Notes under the pieces: model-generated
The model's input: the letters and a program-made list of their open reading frames with translations, nothing else
Database searches by the model: none
Told to the model about the DNA's origin: nothing
NCBI RefSeq assembly: GCF_037325665.1
Contig: NC_090248.1
Span: 12,781,765-12,845,764 of the forward strand
DNA: 64,000 nt
Origin: Littorina saxatilis
Lineage: Eukaryota; Mollusca; Gastropoda; Littorinimorpha; Littorinidae
Reading direction: 5' to 3'
In this document: positions 14,176 through 24,640 of the stretch, in pieces
Layout: every line of letters begins with the position of its first letter
Position numbering within the stretch: position 1 is the first letter of the stretch
Made by a program: the position numbers and the translations under genes

Positions 14176-15140
14176 CCAAAAACTGAATTACCCATCCTGT
14201 AAAGCTACAGTAGACTCTACAACAAAAAGAACATGAATAGACCCACCCAACTCCTCCAGCCAACGTCGTTTCTCCTGCTCCTTCTTGGACAAAAACTGAG
14301 TGTTATCAGGCTCTGTTTTCTGAAACAATCACACAAAATAATAGACAATTATAGATCCCATGAAAGAAACTAAACCAAGGCAAAAGAAAAGGAAGGACAT
14401 ATAGATTTTGATTTAGTAGCAGCATGCTTGATCACGCTAAAGGCTGGCATATTCATAGCGTTCATTAATCAAGTCATATTGTTTACATATGCCAATAATG
14501 TTATAAAACTGTACCTAAGGGGATATAATAACGATTGGCTGTAGCTTTCGAACACCGACAAAATTATTTCAGTATTGCAAAGTGGTGTTGATTAAGTGTC
14601 GAATGTAAACAGAACAGTCTCAAACGCGACGTCAACGGTCTAAAAATAGCCCAAGTCCTGGAGAACTGTTGCTAAACAATGCAATAAAGAATGAATTATT
14701 TCTCGTAATTGGTAAGGACTTCAAACCTAAAACTTTGCAGGAAGCTTAATTTATACATCCCCGCAACGATGGGAAAAGCCCTGGAAGTAATTAAACTAAT
14801 TAAATAGGACTATGTCAGCCTTTAAACATTATCAATCAAGCATGAATCCAGATCCTCACAAAAATTGGTAATTCCATCAAGAAAAGCAACTAAAACGAGT
14901 CAAATGAGACAGAAAGTACATTTGTGGGATGAATCTGTCAAACAAAATAAGAACCAACAGGTGGGACAATTTGCAGATTTGGTATCTGGTATTTTCACCC
15001 AATGAAATAACAGAGATCAACTCTATCACTGTTGTGTCTCTACAACATCAGACAATGCTGACATAATAATAATAATAAAGTAGATGTGTACTGCCGGGCA
15101 GTACATACCCCAAGCGAAGTCGTCCATCTGTGTGTACATG

Positions 15141-15185
<45 letters not shown>

Positions 15186-18100
15186 TAAAATGTGTCATCG
15201 ATGACGTGTTTTCATACTTGCTAATGCGGCAGGCTAATCATGACGTCAAATTGAAACTTCTTGAAGTCTCTCAGAAAGGGACATGAAAACCATGTGGGGG
15301 TTACTGGTTTGGGCTGAAAAAAAACCCAACTCCACCTAAAATTCAAGCGCCTATGGGGCTGAATTATGCAGCATAAATTGTGAAACATCAGGATATCTCA
15401 CACTTTCAATTCTGCCATCATGTCAAATCTGACAACAAACCTACCCACAAAATGTCATAAATATCGGTGTAGAATTGAGACTTAACGGTTTTTAACTGCC
15501 AAAAATAAGTTTTTTTGACTGGAATAGTTTGTCTTGAAATTCAGTTTGGGACAACGGACCCACCCACTAAATTTCATAAAGATAGGTGAAAATTTAAATG
15601 TAACGGTTTTTAACTGCCAAAATTATGTTTTTCTTCTGGAAAAGTATGGAGTGAAAATCAGTTGGGGACAACGAACCTACCCACAAAATTTCATAAATAT
15701 CGATGAAGAATTGAGATTTAACGGTTTTTAACTGCCAAAAATAAGGTTTTTTGTCTGGAAAAGTATGTCTTAAAATTCAGTTTGGGACAACGGACCCACC
15801 CACTAAATTTCATAAAGATAGGTGAAGAATTGAAATTTAACGTTTTTTAACTGCCAAAATTATGTCTTTCTTCTGGAAAAGTATAGAGTGAAAATCAGTT
15901 GGGGACAACGAACCTACCCACAAAATTTCATAAATATCGGTGAAGAATTGAAATTTAACGGTTTTTAACTGCCAAAATTATGTTTTTCTTCTGGAAAAGT
16001 ATGGAGTGAAAATAAGTTGGGGACAACAAACCTACCTTTAAAATTTCATAAGAATCAGTGAAGAAATAGGATTTAACGATTTTTTAACAGCCTTGACACT
16101 GAACATTTGATAAATCATTGGTGATGTCATCATAACCCAGTCGTTGTAGTTGTCGTCGTAGTTGTTGGTGTTGTTGTTGTCATGTTCGTTGTCGTGATTG
16201 TTGTTGTTCTCGTGTTGTTGTTTTTGTTGTTGTTGTTGTTGTTGTTGTTGTCGTCGTCGTCGATGTCATTTGTTGTTGTTGTTATCGTCGTCGTTGTCAG
16301 AGGTTATTTCTAAAGATTTCATTGATAGTCTTTGTTCTCGTCACCAAGACTTGCTAAGAACAAGCTTGGAACAGCAAGAGTTCCAAGAACAAGATTAGAA
16401 CAACTCATTACATCATTACCAGTACGTCATTTGTATTTAGAACACACTTTAGAAAAAAACTCTTCAGCTACAAACCAGTCACCCTCACATTTCTGAAATG
16501 TTTTGACGTTTAATGACCATACACATGTTGAACCGGTGAGTGTCTTCCGCTGCTTAATTCGCAAATAACTATTTTATTAAAGTCCGCTTGAAACGCTCAA
16601 AGATGAAATTCCATGTTAAAAAGTGACAAAAGTTTCACATTTTCCCGTTGTAACAGCTTCCGATGATATTATATGAAAATTCTGATCCTCTGAGAGGATT
16701 CCCCGAAACAAAATCAGTTTGTACGCCTAATTTTAATAGAATTGTCCAAACAGTGTCGCTAATATTGTGCTAAAAGATGAATTCTAGAACAATGTTCACA
16801 GACAGACACCACTTGGCAAAAAAATTTTCAGTGCTGGGAGATGAAAAAAAAAACTACCTCGCTACGCGCGGGCTTCGCCCGCGCTCCGCTTGGATAAAGA
16901 TAGCTTATATAGCGCCGCTTCACAAATTTAACTATGCTCTTAGCGCTGTACATCGAGATATAACAATTTCAATAATATAAATACAAAGATGATATTATAA
17001 TAATACACATTTACAAATATCACTCACGTGCATACATCCTCGTGCACACCACGCGCATACACACTCCCACTCATTAGCAAGTGCTTCCATCCCCCTGCCA
17101 CTGAGATGTTCATATACCCCCCTGGACAAGCTCACACCATGTCCGTCTCTCTAGACTGTACATACACTCAGCAAGAAAAAGAAAGACTAAATGCAAATTT
17201 CATACACAACCCTATGGCTCAATCAAAGCTGAAGCAACTATACAAAAAAGACACATTCAAACAACGAATCTAACTTCACCTCTAACAGTCTATAAAGATG
17301 GCAAGGACAATTTACAAGGATTCGCAAAAAAGGTGCGTTTTAAGGGAACTGCGGAAAGAGTCCTTAGAAGCAGAATGGCGAACGGAGGAAGGGAGAGAAT
17401 TCCAGACAATGGCAGCCGCAGAAGCAAACGAGCGATCTCCAAAAGAAGGCAGGCTTCGCTCGATAGTTTCCAGTTTGCGACTGTCAGCGCGTGAGCGGAG
17501 GTTGTAGTCAGAGGGATTGTCATATGTGACGAGCACGTTATCAAAAGTATACCAACCCCAGGGGCGGATCAGTTTATTTTATGGGGGGGGTTTCCAAAAG
17601 TATGTTGTGAAGATATGGGTGTGAAGGCGCGAAGCGCCAAACCGACGGCGCGAAGCGCCTAGTATGCTAGGGGAGTCCGGGGGCATGCACCCCCGGAAAA
17701 TTTTGAAAAAAAGGATGCAAAATGGTGCAATCTGGTGCATTCTGAGGATGATCATTACCAGTTTCAGGCAGCAGATTTTGTCACTGATTAATGCTGATGG
17801 GGTCTATGTCGACCAAAAGAGTGGGATTCCCTGTAGGTGGAGTTCCTGGAGGGGGATTCCCTGTATACAGGGAATACCACAGGATTTAGTTCCTGTAGCG
17901 TGTCGCTGATAGTCACGTGATGCTTGGCGACATCGGTAGAATTTGATGTTTTTCAATCTTTTTTTTATATTTCTTAGAAATTCGAGTATGGTTTGCAAGT
18001 TTTATTGAAAAACTCCACCCTGTGGGATTCCCTGTATACAGGGAATCCCCCTCCAGGAACTCCACCTACAGGGAATCCCACTCTTTTGGTCGACATAGAC

Positions 18101-19081
18101 CCCATCAGCCTGATTAATACCCCCAAACAACACCAACAACCCCAAAAAACACTATTTTTAAAAAAAAATTTGGCTGGGGGGGGGGGGGGGGGGGGTTCCG
18201 AAAACCCCAGACCCCCCCCCCCCCCCCCTCGTCCGCCCCTGAACCCGAAAACAAAAAGGCTAATGCTACTGCTGCAAGGAAAGTTCTTGCACACAGACAC
18301 ACATACTGCCTCCTGTACCACAACAACAAAACAAAAACAAAACAAGTCGCGTAAGGCGAAAATACAATATTTAGTCAAGTAGCTGTCGAACTCACAGAAT
18401 GAAACTGAACGCAATGCCATTTTACTCGTAGCATCGTCAGGCCACCGCTCATGGCAAAGGCAGTGAAATTGACAAGAAGAGCGGGGTAGTAGTTGCGCTA
18501 AGAAGGATAGCACGCTTTTCTGTACCTCTCTTTGTTTTAACTTTCTGAGCGTGTTTTTAATCCAAACATATCATATCTATATGTTTTTGGAATCAGGAAC
18601 CGACAAGGAATAAGATGAAAGTGTTTTTAAATTGATTTGGACAATTTAATTTTGATAATAATTTTTATATATTTAATTTTCAGAGCTTGTTTTTAATCCG
18701 AATATAACATATTTATATGTTTTTGGAATCAGCAAATAATGGAGAACAAGATAAACGTAAATTTGGATCGTTTTATAAATTTTTATTTTTTTTTACAATT
18801 TTCAGATTTTTAATGACCAAAGTCATTAATTAATTTTTAAGCCACCAAGCTGAAATGCAATACCGAACCCCGGGCTTCGTCGAAGATTACTTGACCAAAA
18901 TTTCAACCAATTTGGTTGAAAAATGAGGGCGTGACAGTGCCGCCTCAACTTTCACGAAAAGCCGGATATGACGTCATCAAAGACATTTATCAAAAAAATG
19001 AAAAAAACGTTCAGGGATTTCATACCCAGGAACTCTCATGTCAAATTTCATAAAGATCGGTCCAGTAGTTTAGTCTGAATC

Positions 19082-19128
<47 letters not shown>

Positions 19129-19786
19129 GCACGCACACACGCACGCACATACACCACGACCCTCGTTTCGATTCCCCCTCGATGTTAAAATATTTAGTCA
19201 AAACTTGACTAAATATAAAAAGAGAAACAAGGAATAAGATTAAATTGTTTTTATATCAATTTCGAAAAATTAATTTCAATCATAATTTTCATATTTTTAA
19301 TTTTTAGAGCTTGTTTGTAATCCAAATATAACATATGTATATGTTTTTGGAATCAGAAAAGGACGAAGAATAAAATAAAATTGTTTTTGGATCGTTTAAT
19401 AAAAAAAATCAAAAAAAATTACAAGCTTTCGATTTTTAATGACCAAACTCATTCATTAGTTTTTAAGCCACCAAACTGAAATGCAATACCAAAGTCCGGC
19501 CTTTGTCGAAGATTGCTTGGACAAAATTTCAATCAAATTTATTAAAAAATGAGGGTGTGACAGTGCCGCCTCAACATTTACAAAAAGCCGGATATGACGT
19601 CATCAAAGAAATTTATCGAAAAAATGAAAAACAAATATCTGGGGATATCCTACCCAGGAACTCTCGTGTAACATTTCATAAAGATCGGTCCAGTAGTTTA
19701 CTCTGAATCGCTCTACACACACACACGCACAGACACACACAGACAGACAGACAGACAGACACACACAGACACACACACACGCACAG

Positions 19787-19818
<32 letters not shown>

Positions 19819-20605
19819 CACGACCCTCGTCTCGATTCCCCCTCTATGTTAAAACATTTAGTCAAAACTTGACTAAATGTAACAAGTCGCGTAAGGCGAA
19901 AATACAATATTTAGTCAAGTAGCTGCCATTTTTCAGCAAGACCGTATACTCGTAGCATCGTCAGTCCACCGCTCATGGCAAAGGCAGTGAAATTGACAAG
20001 AAGAGCGGGGTAGTAGTTGCGCTAAGAAGGATAGCACGCTTTTCTGTACCTCTCTTTGTTTTAACTTTCTGAGCGTGTTTTTAATCCAAACATATCATAT
20101 CTATATGTTTTTGAAATCAGGAACCGACAAGGAATAAGATGAAAGTGTTTTTAAATTGATTTGGACAATTTAATTTTGATAATAATTTTTATATATTTAA
20201 TTTTCAGAGCTTGTTTTTAATCCGAATATAACATATTTATATGTTTTTGGAATCAGCAAATGATGGAGAATAAGATAAACGTAAATTTGGATCGTTTTAT
20301 AAATTTTTATTTTTTTTTACAATTTTCAGATTTTTAATGACCAAAGTCATTAATTAATTTTTAAGCCACCAAGCTGAAATGCAATACCGAACCCCGGGCT
20401 TCGTCGAAGATTACTTGGCCAAAATTTCAACCAATTTGGTTGAAAAATGAGGGCGTGACAGTGCCGCCTCAACTTTCACGAAAAGCCGGATATGACGTCA
20501 TCAAAGACATTTATCAAAAAAATGAAAAAAACGTTCGGGGATTTCATACCCAGGAACTCTCATGTCAAATTTCATAAAGATCGGTCCAGTAGTTTAGTCT
20601 GAATC

Positions 20606-20644
<39 letters not shown>

Positions 20645-23600
20645 ACAGACACACACACACACACGCACATACACCACGACCCTCGTTTCGATTCCCCCTC
20701 GATGTTAAAATATTTAGTCAAAACTTGACTAAATATAAAAACAGCTATAACTTACCCCCATAAACAGTGAAGACTGCATGGCGGCTGGCCCAGAAGCTGC
20801 AGCCACTTTCTGCTCCAACTCCTCCCTGGCCAGAGCCTGCGCCCGCTCCACTCTTTCATCATCCTCCCTGGTACGTCGCTCGCTCCTCCTCTCTCTCTCT
20901 TTCCCCTCGTCCCGACTAGGCTCCCTTTTGCGAGGGTCAGTTTTCCCTCCGTCCCTTCTCTCTCTGGTGTCTCTATCTCTGGACTTTTCTCTGTCCTGTT
21001 GCCGTGAGGGTCTAGCGTTGCCTCTGTCATCAAGATGTTTTTTGCCTTTAGGCGCCCTGCCGTCTCTCTGTTTGGAATCGCCGGCATAGCTACTGTCGAG
21101 GCCAGGAATGCCGCCTGAGTCTTTGTCAGAGTGTCTGTCAGGTTGACGTATATCTCTCTTTGCCCTGGGATAACTAGGTTGATCGTTGTCTGCCGAGTTG
21201 AGAATACTGCCGAACTTGGCTTCGATGTCGTGAATGGCCTTCTGGAGCTTCTCAACCTGTAACAGACATGGATATTTTCTGTCAAAAACAGGGGGATAAA
21301 ACAAGATCACTCGGTCTGTGAGCAAGTCAACTTATTGTTATATTTCCTTTTTCGTCTTCTTATTTCTCCCTTTTCAGGTGCAGTGATCTAACCAACAATG
21401 CAGCTTCCATCATGGAAAGTTATTGACAGTCTTTTTCTTCTTCATTCTACAGTCAGCATCATATTCATTTTGATGCGAAATAAATGTATCACCTCTTCCA
21501 TCTCTTTGCACACATCCGGGTTGCTCTCCTGACGTGCTGCTTTGGAGCGTGGCTTCTCTTTCCCTTTTTCCGGTGGGTTAAAAAAGTTGTCATACTTTGC
21601 TTCAATGTTGTCAACAGCTGTCCGCAACTTCTCATCCTGAAACAATGGCACACAGATGTCACCATACTAAAAGTAAACTCAGGTAAGGAAACCACCAAAT
21701 GAGTACTTTAACAGCAGCACAAGGAACACTTGGCTATATCAGTCTCTTGTTGATACCACAGGCCGTTGATGTCATAGACTTTGACAACTCTTCCAGAATA
21801 ATTCACAAATTAAAATACATGCTCTATATCTCAAAACTACACAAACACAGAATTTATTTTCTCAGACAAGTTAATAAAGGAAACAAAAAAACACGCCAAT
21901 GCATGAATGCAAACAAACTCAAATCTTTCTTTCAGCATCAGAAGGCACCAAGTAACAGTATACCCCTTTAGATTTGAACTGGCCGCCTGTCTCAGGGTCT
22001 GATTCTTGTTTTTGCCTCGGGGCCCCACCCCCTGGGCGACCCCAGGGGTCATACTCCGGTCCTTTACGCTTCTTCTGGTCTTCTTCCTCCGCAGCTGTCA
22101 GAAAATACAAACATGGTTGCAGTTTGAATATAGGTTGTCAAATTCAGCTGAACTCAACAGACAGAGAAACATACAGACACAGACGAGTTGAGTTGGAGCA
22201 CTGTCTGAAGGGCAAAAAGGAAATAAGGCAGGCAAATCTGGGAGTAAGGAACCCAGATCACATGGAACGCATAGTTAGAGCATAGTTAGAGTATAATATA
22301 GGGGTGGGTAGAGGGGAGTAGGAATAATAGTGATAAATGCAGTTATGTCAAACTCAGAATCAGTTTATCATTCTGAAACTTAAAATGCAGGCATGGGAAT
22401 TGAAAAAAAAGTAAAAAAGGCTGACATTTTGTAAGTGATAGCAAAGTCGACGGCGCGAAGCGCCAAAGCCCTACTAGGGGGTCCGGGGGCATGCTCCCCC
22501 GGAACGTTTTTTTCTCCAAAGGACCCAATTTGGTGTCATCTGAGCTTACAGTTTGCCATCAAATTCAGTTTTTAGAAAAATTTTTGCCTTCCCCATTTAT
22601 TTTTTGGGGCGGACACTTGGCTTTTTCGGCAAAACAAACAAAACAATTCGGCGAAAATTTGCCATTCGGCGGACAATTCCCATGCCTGAAAATGGTAGGA
22701 CAAAACAAAATAATTCACGCAGACACACATATACACACACAACTTTAACTTTCACACAAGCTGCCAAACTAACTGCAATTCCAGTGTCCAGCTTGGGCTC
22801 ACCCTTCTCTCTGGCCCACTGAAGACGCTTCCTTTCTGCAACTGTCATGTGTTTCCATGGTACCAGGGGTGGGGGTGCAGAGGGTGCAGTGGGCGCCTCC
22901 TGCCGTTCTTGGTTCCTGCCTGCGTTGAACCGTACCTCTTTGCCACCAGACCTGTCCTCACTGATAATGAAAAAAGTAAGTCACACAGCAGCAATCAATT
23001 ACAGTCAAACCCACCTTCACATTCATCATGATAATTCTCTGTCAATTTTCTTTTTGCTTGTAATCATTCAGATGATGTGGATTAATACACTATCAATGAA
23101 TCCTGCCATTGCTCAAATGAATAAAAACCTGTTTGAACGTGACTGAAAACAGCTTTGTGAGACCCAAAAATCTGTCAGCGACTGCTACTGAAAACAGAGG
23201 AAAACTCAACGATGAAGTGTTTGGTTACGCATAACTCTCACTCTTGTTGCATGTGTCATGTTCATTCAGAGCGCTTATGTCCCTATATTTCTCAGATCTC
23301 AATGATAATGCCAAAGAGTGACCAACCTGTTGTAGCCAGAACTGTCTCTGTAGTCTTCTGGCCCCGGGTGTTTGCTCTTGGCCATGTCAAAGATACTGGC
23401 CTCCCCTTGCACAGAGGCCTGGTCGCCAGCGTCAGGGCGACTGTAGTTAGGCATGTTGTCACGAGGAGAATCCACGTGCAGGGCGTTGTTTTCTGCATCT
23501 GCAAGTATGGTGGCAACCTTTTGTCACATATTCTGATATTTTGCAAACAAAGCAAAAACAATTTAACAAAGAAGATTCCTGGGGTACGTTCTGGCATCTC

Positions 23601-24640
23601 CAAGGAAGAAAATTCACGAAGAACATATCATTATCAATCATACAAATTTGACCAGGCTCATCATGAAAATATGGTAACAGTCTTGTATTACTGTAAAAAT
23701 TCAGCTGTAATCCAGACAAAAAAGATCATTCTAAGACAAATAATCAGCAGAGTGTCTGAGTTCCAATGTTTACAGATAAAAAGCAACAAAGAAGTAACAG
23801 TCTTGAGTTGTTGTCATAGGGCCACTGCTTATTTACATGTCTGAAGAACATTTTTCATCTGATCCAAATCAGTGACACTGACAGACCTATTTCACTCCCC
23901 AGGCTGATCAAGCAACCCAGCATTATTCAATTTAAAAACACACACAATAAAACAACACATACCAATGCTTATGCGCAAGCCGCTCCCCTCCCCAGGTTTA
24001 AGCTTTCCAACCGTCGCCAGCAAAGCGTTCAACTGATCCTGGGTCAAGGTCACTGTGCCTGGTTTAATTTCTGACGAGGTAGCACCTGACCTGAAGCTGT
24101 TGCGACTGTAGTTTTCTTTGTCCCAGTCTGCTTGGTACTTCTTCACTTCTTCCCTGTTCTTCTTGATGAAATCCTTGCCTGGTTTGGGTTTGTCTATTGG
24201 TTCCTCAATATATTCCGATTCCGGTCTCCGGATGGCATGACGCAACTGTTTGTTTTTATAGCCAAACTAGAAAGATCAAAGTAACTGATAAATCACACAA
24301 CAACAACAAAAACAACAACAACAACAGATGTAAACCAGAATGCAAAATCAAAAGGCTACAAAATAAACCCCAATAAAATAAAAAAAGTTAATCGAAAGGA
24401 CCAAGGATAGCTCACATTCATATAAAGCAGCCTGACCCAAACAAAATACACATAGAAACAGTTTCTCCTGTGCAGTAATCCTAATTGGAGAACTAGGTTT
24501 CAAGACTAACTCCTTTTACTAAGGTATTCTATAGCATTTAAAACTAAACTCCCAAATTATCATTGTCACACATGTCATGTATTTTGTGATCAAATCAATC
24601 TTGAAGTAACTTACCTTTCTTGGTTTCTGTTTTGGTTTTT
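224..24640 (-). CDS. CCDC66: CCDC66 homologue (coiled-coil domain-containing protein 66), exons 2-17
   Basis: CCDC66 proteins bind microtubules, centrosomes/centriolar satellites and cilia (established for vertebrates). Exons on the minus strand, from 5' to 3', are 24615-24640, 23963-24245, 23327-23498, 22803-22960, 21964-22094, 21493-21636, 20756-21256, 14247-14319, 12956-13145, 12057-12138, 11357-11429, 10717-10954, 9042-9129, 7762-7923, 6246-6390 and 224-540 (stop 224-226). All joins have GT/AG sites and matching phase. Recognition rests on LTQDQLNALLATVGK (exon 3; human LTQDQLQQILMTVNQ), the WLEEL modules, the HLRGQNIHMD...KRRKHLEYQ block, the EAIKAQIEEK coiled coil, and LQKAGHDVSGLKAHYE near the C-terminus (human LAQKGHDTSRL). 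With the candidate first exon the product is ~949 residues, close to human (~948 from memory). Introns are full of repeats; intron 7 (14320-20755) carries three copies of the 880-bp element. The C-terminal 105 codons are not recognisably conserved, and an exon hidden in the 5.7-kb last intron is possible. Confidence 0.88.
700..1090. repeat. (GA)n purine-strand microsatellite
   Basis: About 390 bp of GA repeat broken by a few gtgaaagagacc and caacac interruptions, in the last CCDC66 intron. The interruptions recur (about 785 and 915), so it grew by block duplication. It yields long Ser-Leu reading frames that are not genes. Confidence 0.95.
1222..1250. repeat. (GACA)n microsatellite
   Basis: About seven uninterrupted GACA units. 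Confidence 0.9.
1659..2043 (+). mobile_element. Retroposed mollusc-type repeat with 11-bp target-site duplication
   Basis: The block starts tttatttggtgtttaacg and ends taacccgcggggggt. It is flanked by exact direct repeats ggctcatggat at 1659-1669 and 2033-2043. The internal motif cgcctcttacgacatgctgg is one I recognise as widespread in mollusc genomes. The duplication marks it as a mobile insertion; I cannot name the family. Confidence 0.7.
3580..4240 (+). mobile_element. tRNA-derived SINE, interrupted by another SINE
   Basis: The head reads ggtagctcagttgctagagc (A-box-like), then after the inner insertion continues gatccacaggtcatgggatc (B-box-like). The body includes tcaactttatgtgcagaccc and caggtggctgtttacacc, shared with the reverse copy at 7430-7693 and the tail copy at 34715-34925. 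Confidence 0.7.
3603..4004 (-). mobile_element. Inner tRNA-derived SINE with 13-bp target-site duplication
   Basis: gcactggacctgt occurs at 3603-3615 and again at 3992-4004. The 376 bp between is a SINE in reverse: head cgggcggggatgtggctcag and ggtagcgcgctgg (A box), a gagttcg B-box-like stretch, and a 3' (GAA)n tail at 3616. It lies inside the anticodon-arm region of the outer SINE. Confidence 0.85.
4600..4855. repeat. Cluster of GC hairpins, partly a 62-bp tandem duplication
   Basis: The motif acccggcttcgccgggt, able to fold on itself, recurs with variants about six times. The last two repeats share a unit of about 62 bp containing gcgttgtggacagtgacctt. Confidence 0.8.
4922..5317 (-). mobile_element. 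tRNA-derived SINE with aatggatct target-site duplication
   Basis: A near-identical copy of the inner SINE at 3616-3991. The direct repeat aatggatct is at 4922-4930 and 5309-5317; tail (TTC)n side left, tRNA-like head right. Confidence 0.82.
5473..5510. repeat. (CA)n microsatellite
   Basis: Uninterrupted CA dinucleotide run. Confidence 0.95.
7008..7424 (-). mobile_element. tRNA-headed SINE with (TTGA)n tail
   Basis: Read on the minus strand it starts gggcggggatatagctcagt and ggtagcgcgctgg, as in the SINEs at 3616 and 4931, but after the shared first ~130 bp it has another body ending gcgcgatataagactcattg and TTGA repeats. So one head is joined to two different 3' parts in this window. Confidence 0.8.
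7430..7693 (-). mobile_element. tRNA-derived SINE of the outer (3580) type
   Basis: On the minus strand: ggtccagtagctcagtgggt (A box), tgggttcgaatc (B box), then tcaactttatgtgcaagctc and a final part ending in tttccactgagaggga. Confidence 0.78.
8323..8993 (+). mobile_element. 880-bp element family, divergent shortened copy
   Basis: Starts acaagtcgcgtgaagcg and ends acttgactaaatgta. Contains gtgacagtgccgcctcaact and atatgacgtcatcaaagaca as in the other copies. Confidence 0.8.
9240..9380. repeat. Second copy of the ~140-bp repeat
   Basis: It shares caggattga, ccccataaaaact and gaccccatcacaaacag with 48293-48434. It lies in the CCDC66 intron between the exons ending at 9129 and 10717. Confidence 0.6.
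9529..10322. mobile_element. Tigger/pogo-like (Tc1-mariner) relic
   Basis: Terminal inverted repeats CAGTGGTCGCCGCTTAATA and its partner ending TTAAGCGGCGTCCACTG, flanked by TA on both sides (9527-9528, 10323-10324). On the minus strand at 9810-10013 a remnant reads RSGLESRGYSMEEFEPF...KQTLIKSFF, like the C-terminal tail of Tigger transposases. At 794 bp it lacks the catalytic core. Confidence 0.75.
10352..10608. mobile_element. Palindromic MITE
   Basis: Outer arms aatagtctgtttacggta and taccgtaaacagactatt, with inner cgaccctatttttt repeats in both orientations. A run of about 23 G follows directly at 10609. Confidence 0.75.
12371..12390. repeat. Poly-G tract
   Basis: About twenty consecutive G. 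Similar tracts occur near 10609, 18178, 32967 and 56940. Confidence 0.9.
12484..12711. mobile_element. piggyBac-like MITE
   Basis: TTAA at 12484-12487 and 12708-12711 bound a 220-bp element with perfect inverted ends CCCCTTCACTGCC and GGCAGTGAAGGGG. TTAA target duplication plus CCC-ended repeats is typical of piggyBac. No coding capacity. Confidence 0.85.
13950..14180. repeat. Minisatellite plus (CA)n
   Basis: A unit of about 46 bp holding agagggagtagcagtcacat occurs three times (about 13958, 14007, 14056), then a CA-rich run to 14172. It ends 75 bp before a CCDC66 exon. Confidence 0.9.
15143..15183. repeat. (CT)n microsatellite
   Basis: Uninterrupted CT run of about 40 bp. Confidence 0.95.
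15400..16092. repeat. Satellite-like tandem array, ~118-bp unit with two-unit periodicity
   Basis: The landmark aacggtttttaactgcc recurs at about 15485, 15602, 15720, 15841, 15957 and 16075. Units alternate between a type with ggacccacccactaaa and agatagg and a type with cgaacctacccacaaaa and atatcg, so the real period is about 236 bp. Confidence 0.9.
16198..16300. repeat. (GTT)n/(CGT)n trinucleotide repeat
   Basis: Runs of GTT with GTC interruptions. Confidence 0.9.
16860..17545 (-). mobile_element. 5'-truncated LINE 3' end
   Basis: The minus strand encodes RSFASAAAIVWNSLPSSVRH followed by SASKDSFRSSLKTHLF, the usual C-terminal signature of CR1/Jockey-like reverse-transcriptase proteins (xxWNSLPxxIR...FKxxLKTxLF). 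A stop follows at 17312. The 3' part runs into a ctatataagc/gcgcgggcttcgcccgcgc hairpin region. It is cut off at about 17545, next to the foldback element at 17559. Confidence 0.75.
17559..18241. mobile_element. Foldback DNA element with CAGGGGCGGA ends
   Basis: Short ends CAGGGGCGGA and TCCGCCCCTG enclose two nearly perfect inverted arms of ~85 bp at 17787-17876 and 18024-18118 (both containing gtcgaccaaaagagtgggat or its complement), with a ~150-bp loop. A partial head of the same family lies near 56922. Confidence 0.8.
18342..19217 (+). mobile_element. 880-bp element, full copy
   Basis: Starts acaagtcgcgtaaggcgaaa, then atatttagtcaagt; ends acttgactaaatat, giving inverted subterminal ends. 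Inside are AT-rich repeats of the form atatgtttttggaatcag, the conserved block gacagtgccgcctcaacttt, a TGACGTCA site, and a CA run. No reading frame. Confidence 0.9.
19221..19880 (+). mobile_element. 880-bp element, left-truncated divergent copy
   Basis: Begins within the aaggaataagat segment and continues to acttgactaaatgt, lying head to tail between two other copies. Confidence 0.85.
19882..20737 (+). mobile_element. 880-bp element, full copy beside a CCDC66 exon
   Basis: Nearly identical to 18342-19217. It ends only 18 bp from the donor side of the CCDC66 exon 20756-21256. Confidence 0.9.
22388..22688. mobile_element. CAGGCATG-ended element
   Basis: Inverted ends caggcatgggaatt and aattcccatgcctg, flanked by aaaatg on both sides. 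Internal palindromes ggcgcgaagcgcc and tccgggggcatgctcccccg. It lies in a CCDC66 intron. Confidence 0.8.

Noticed and set aside
17974-18513. 179-codon minus frame with Gly/Pro runs
   Set aside because: Crosses the foldback element, poly-G/poly-C tracts and the start of an 880-bp element.
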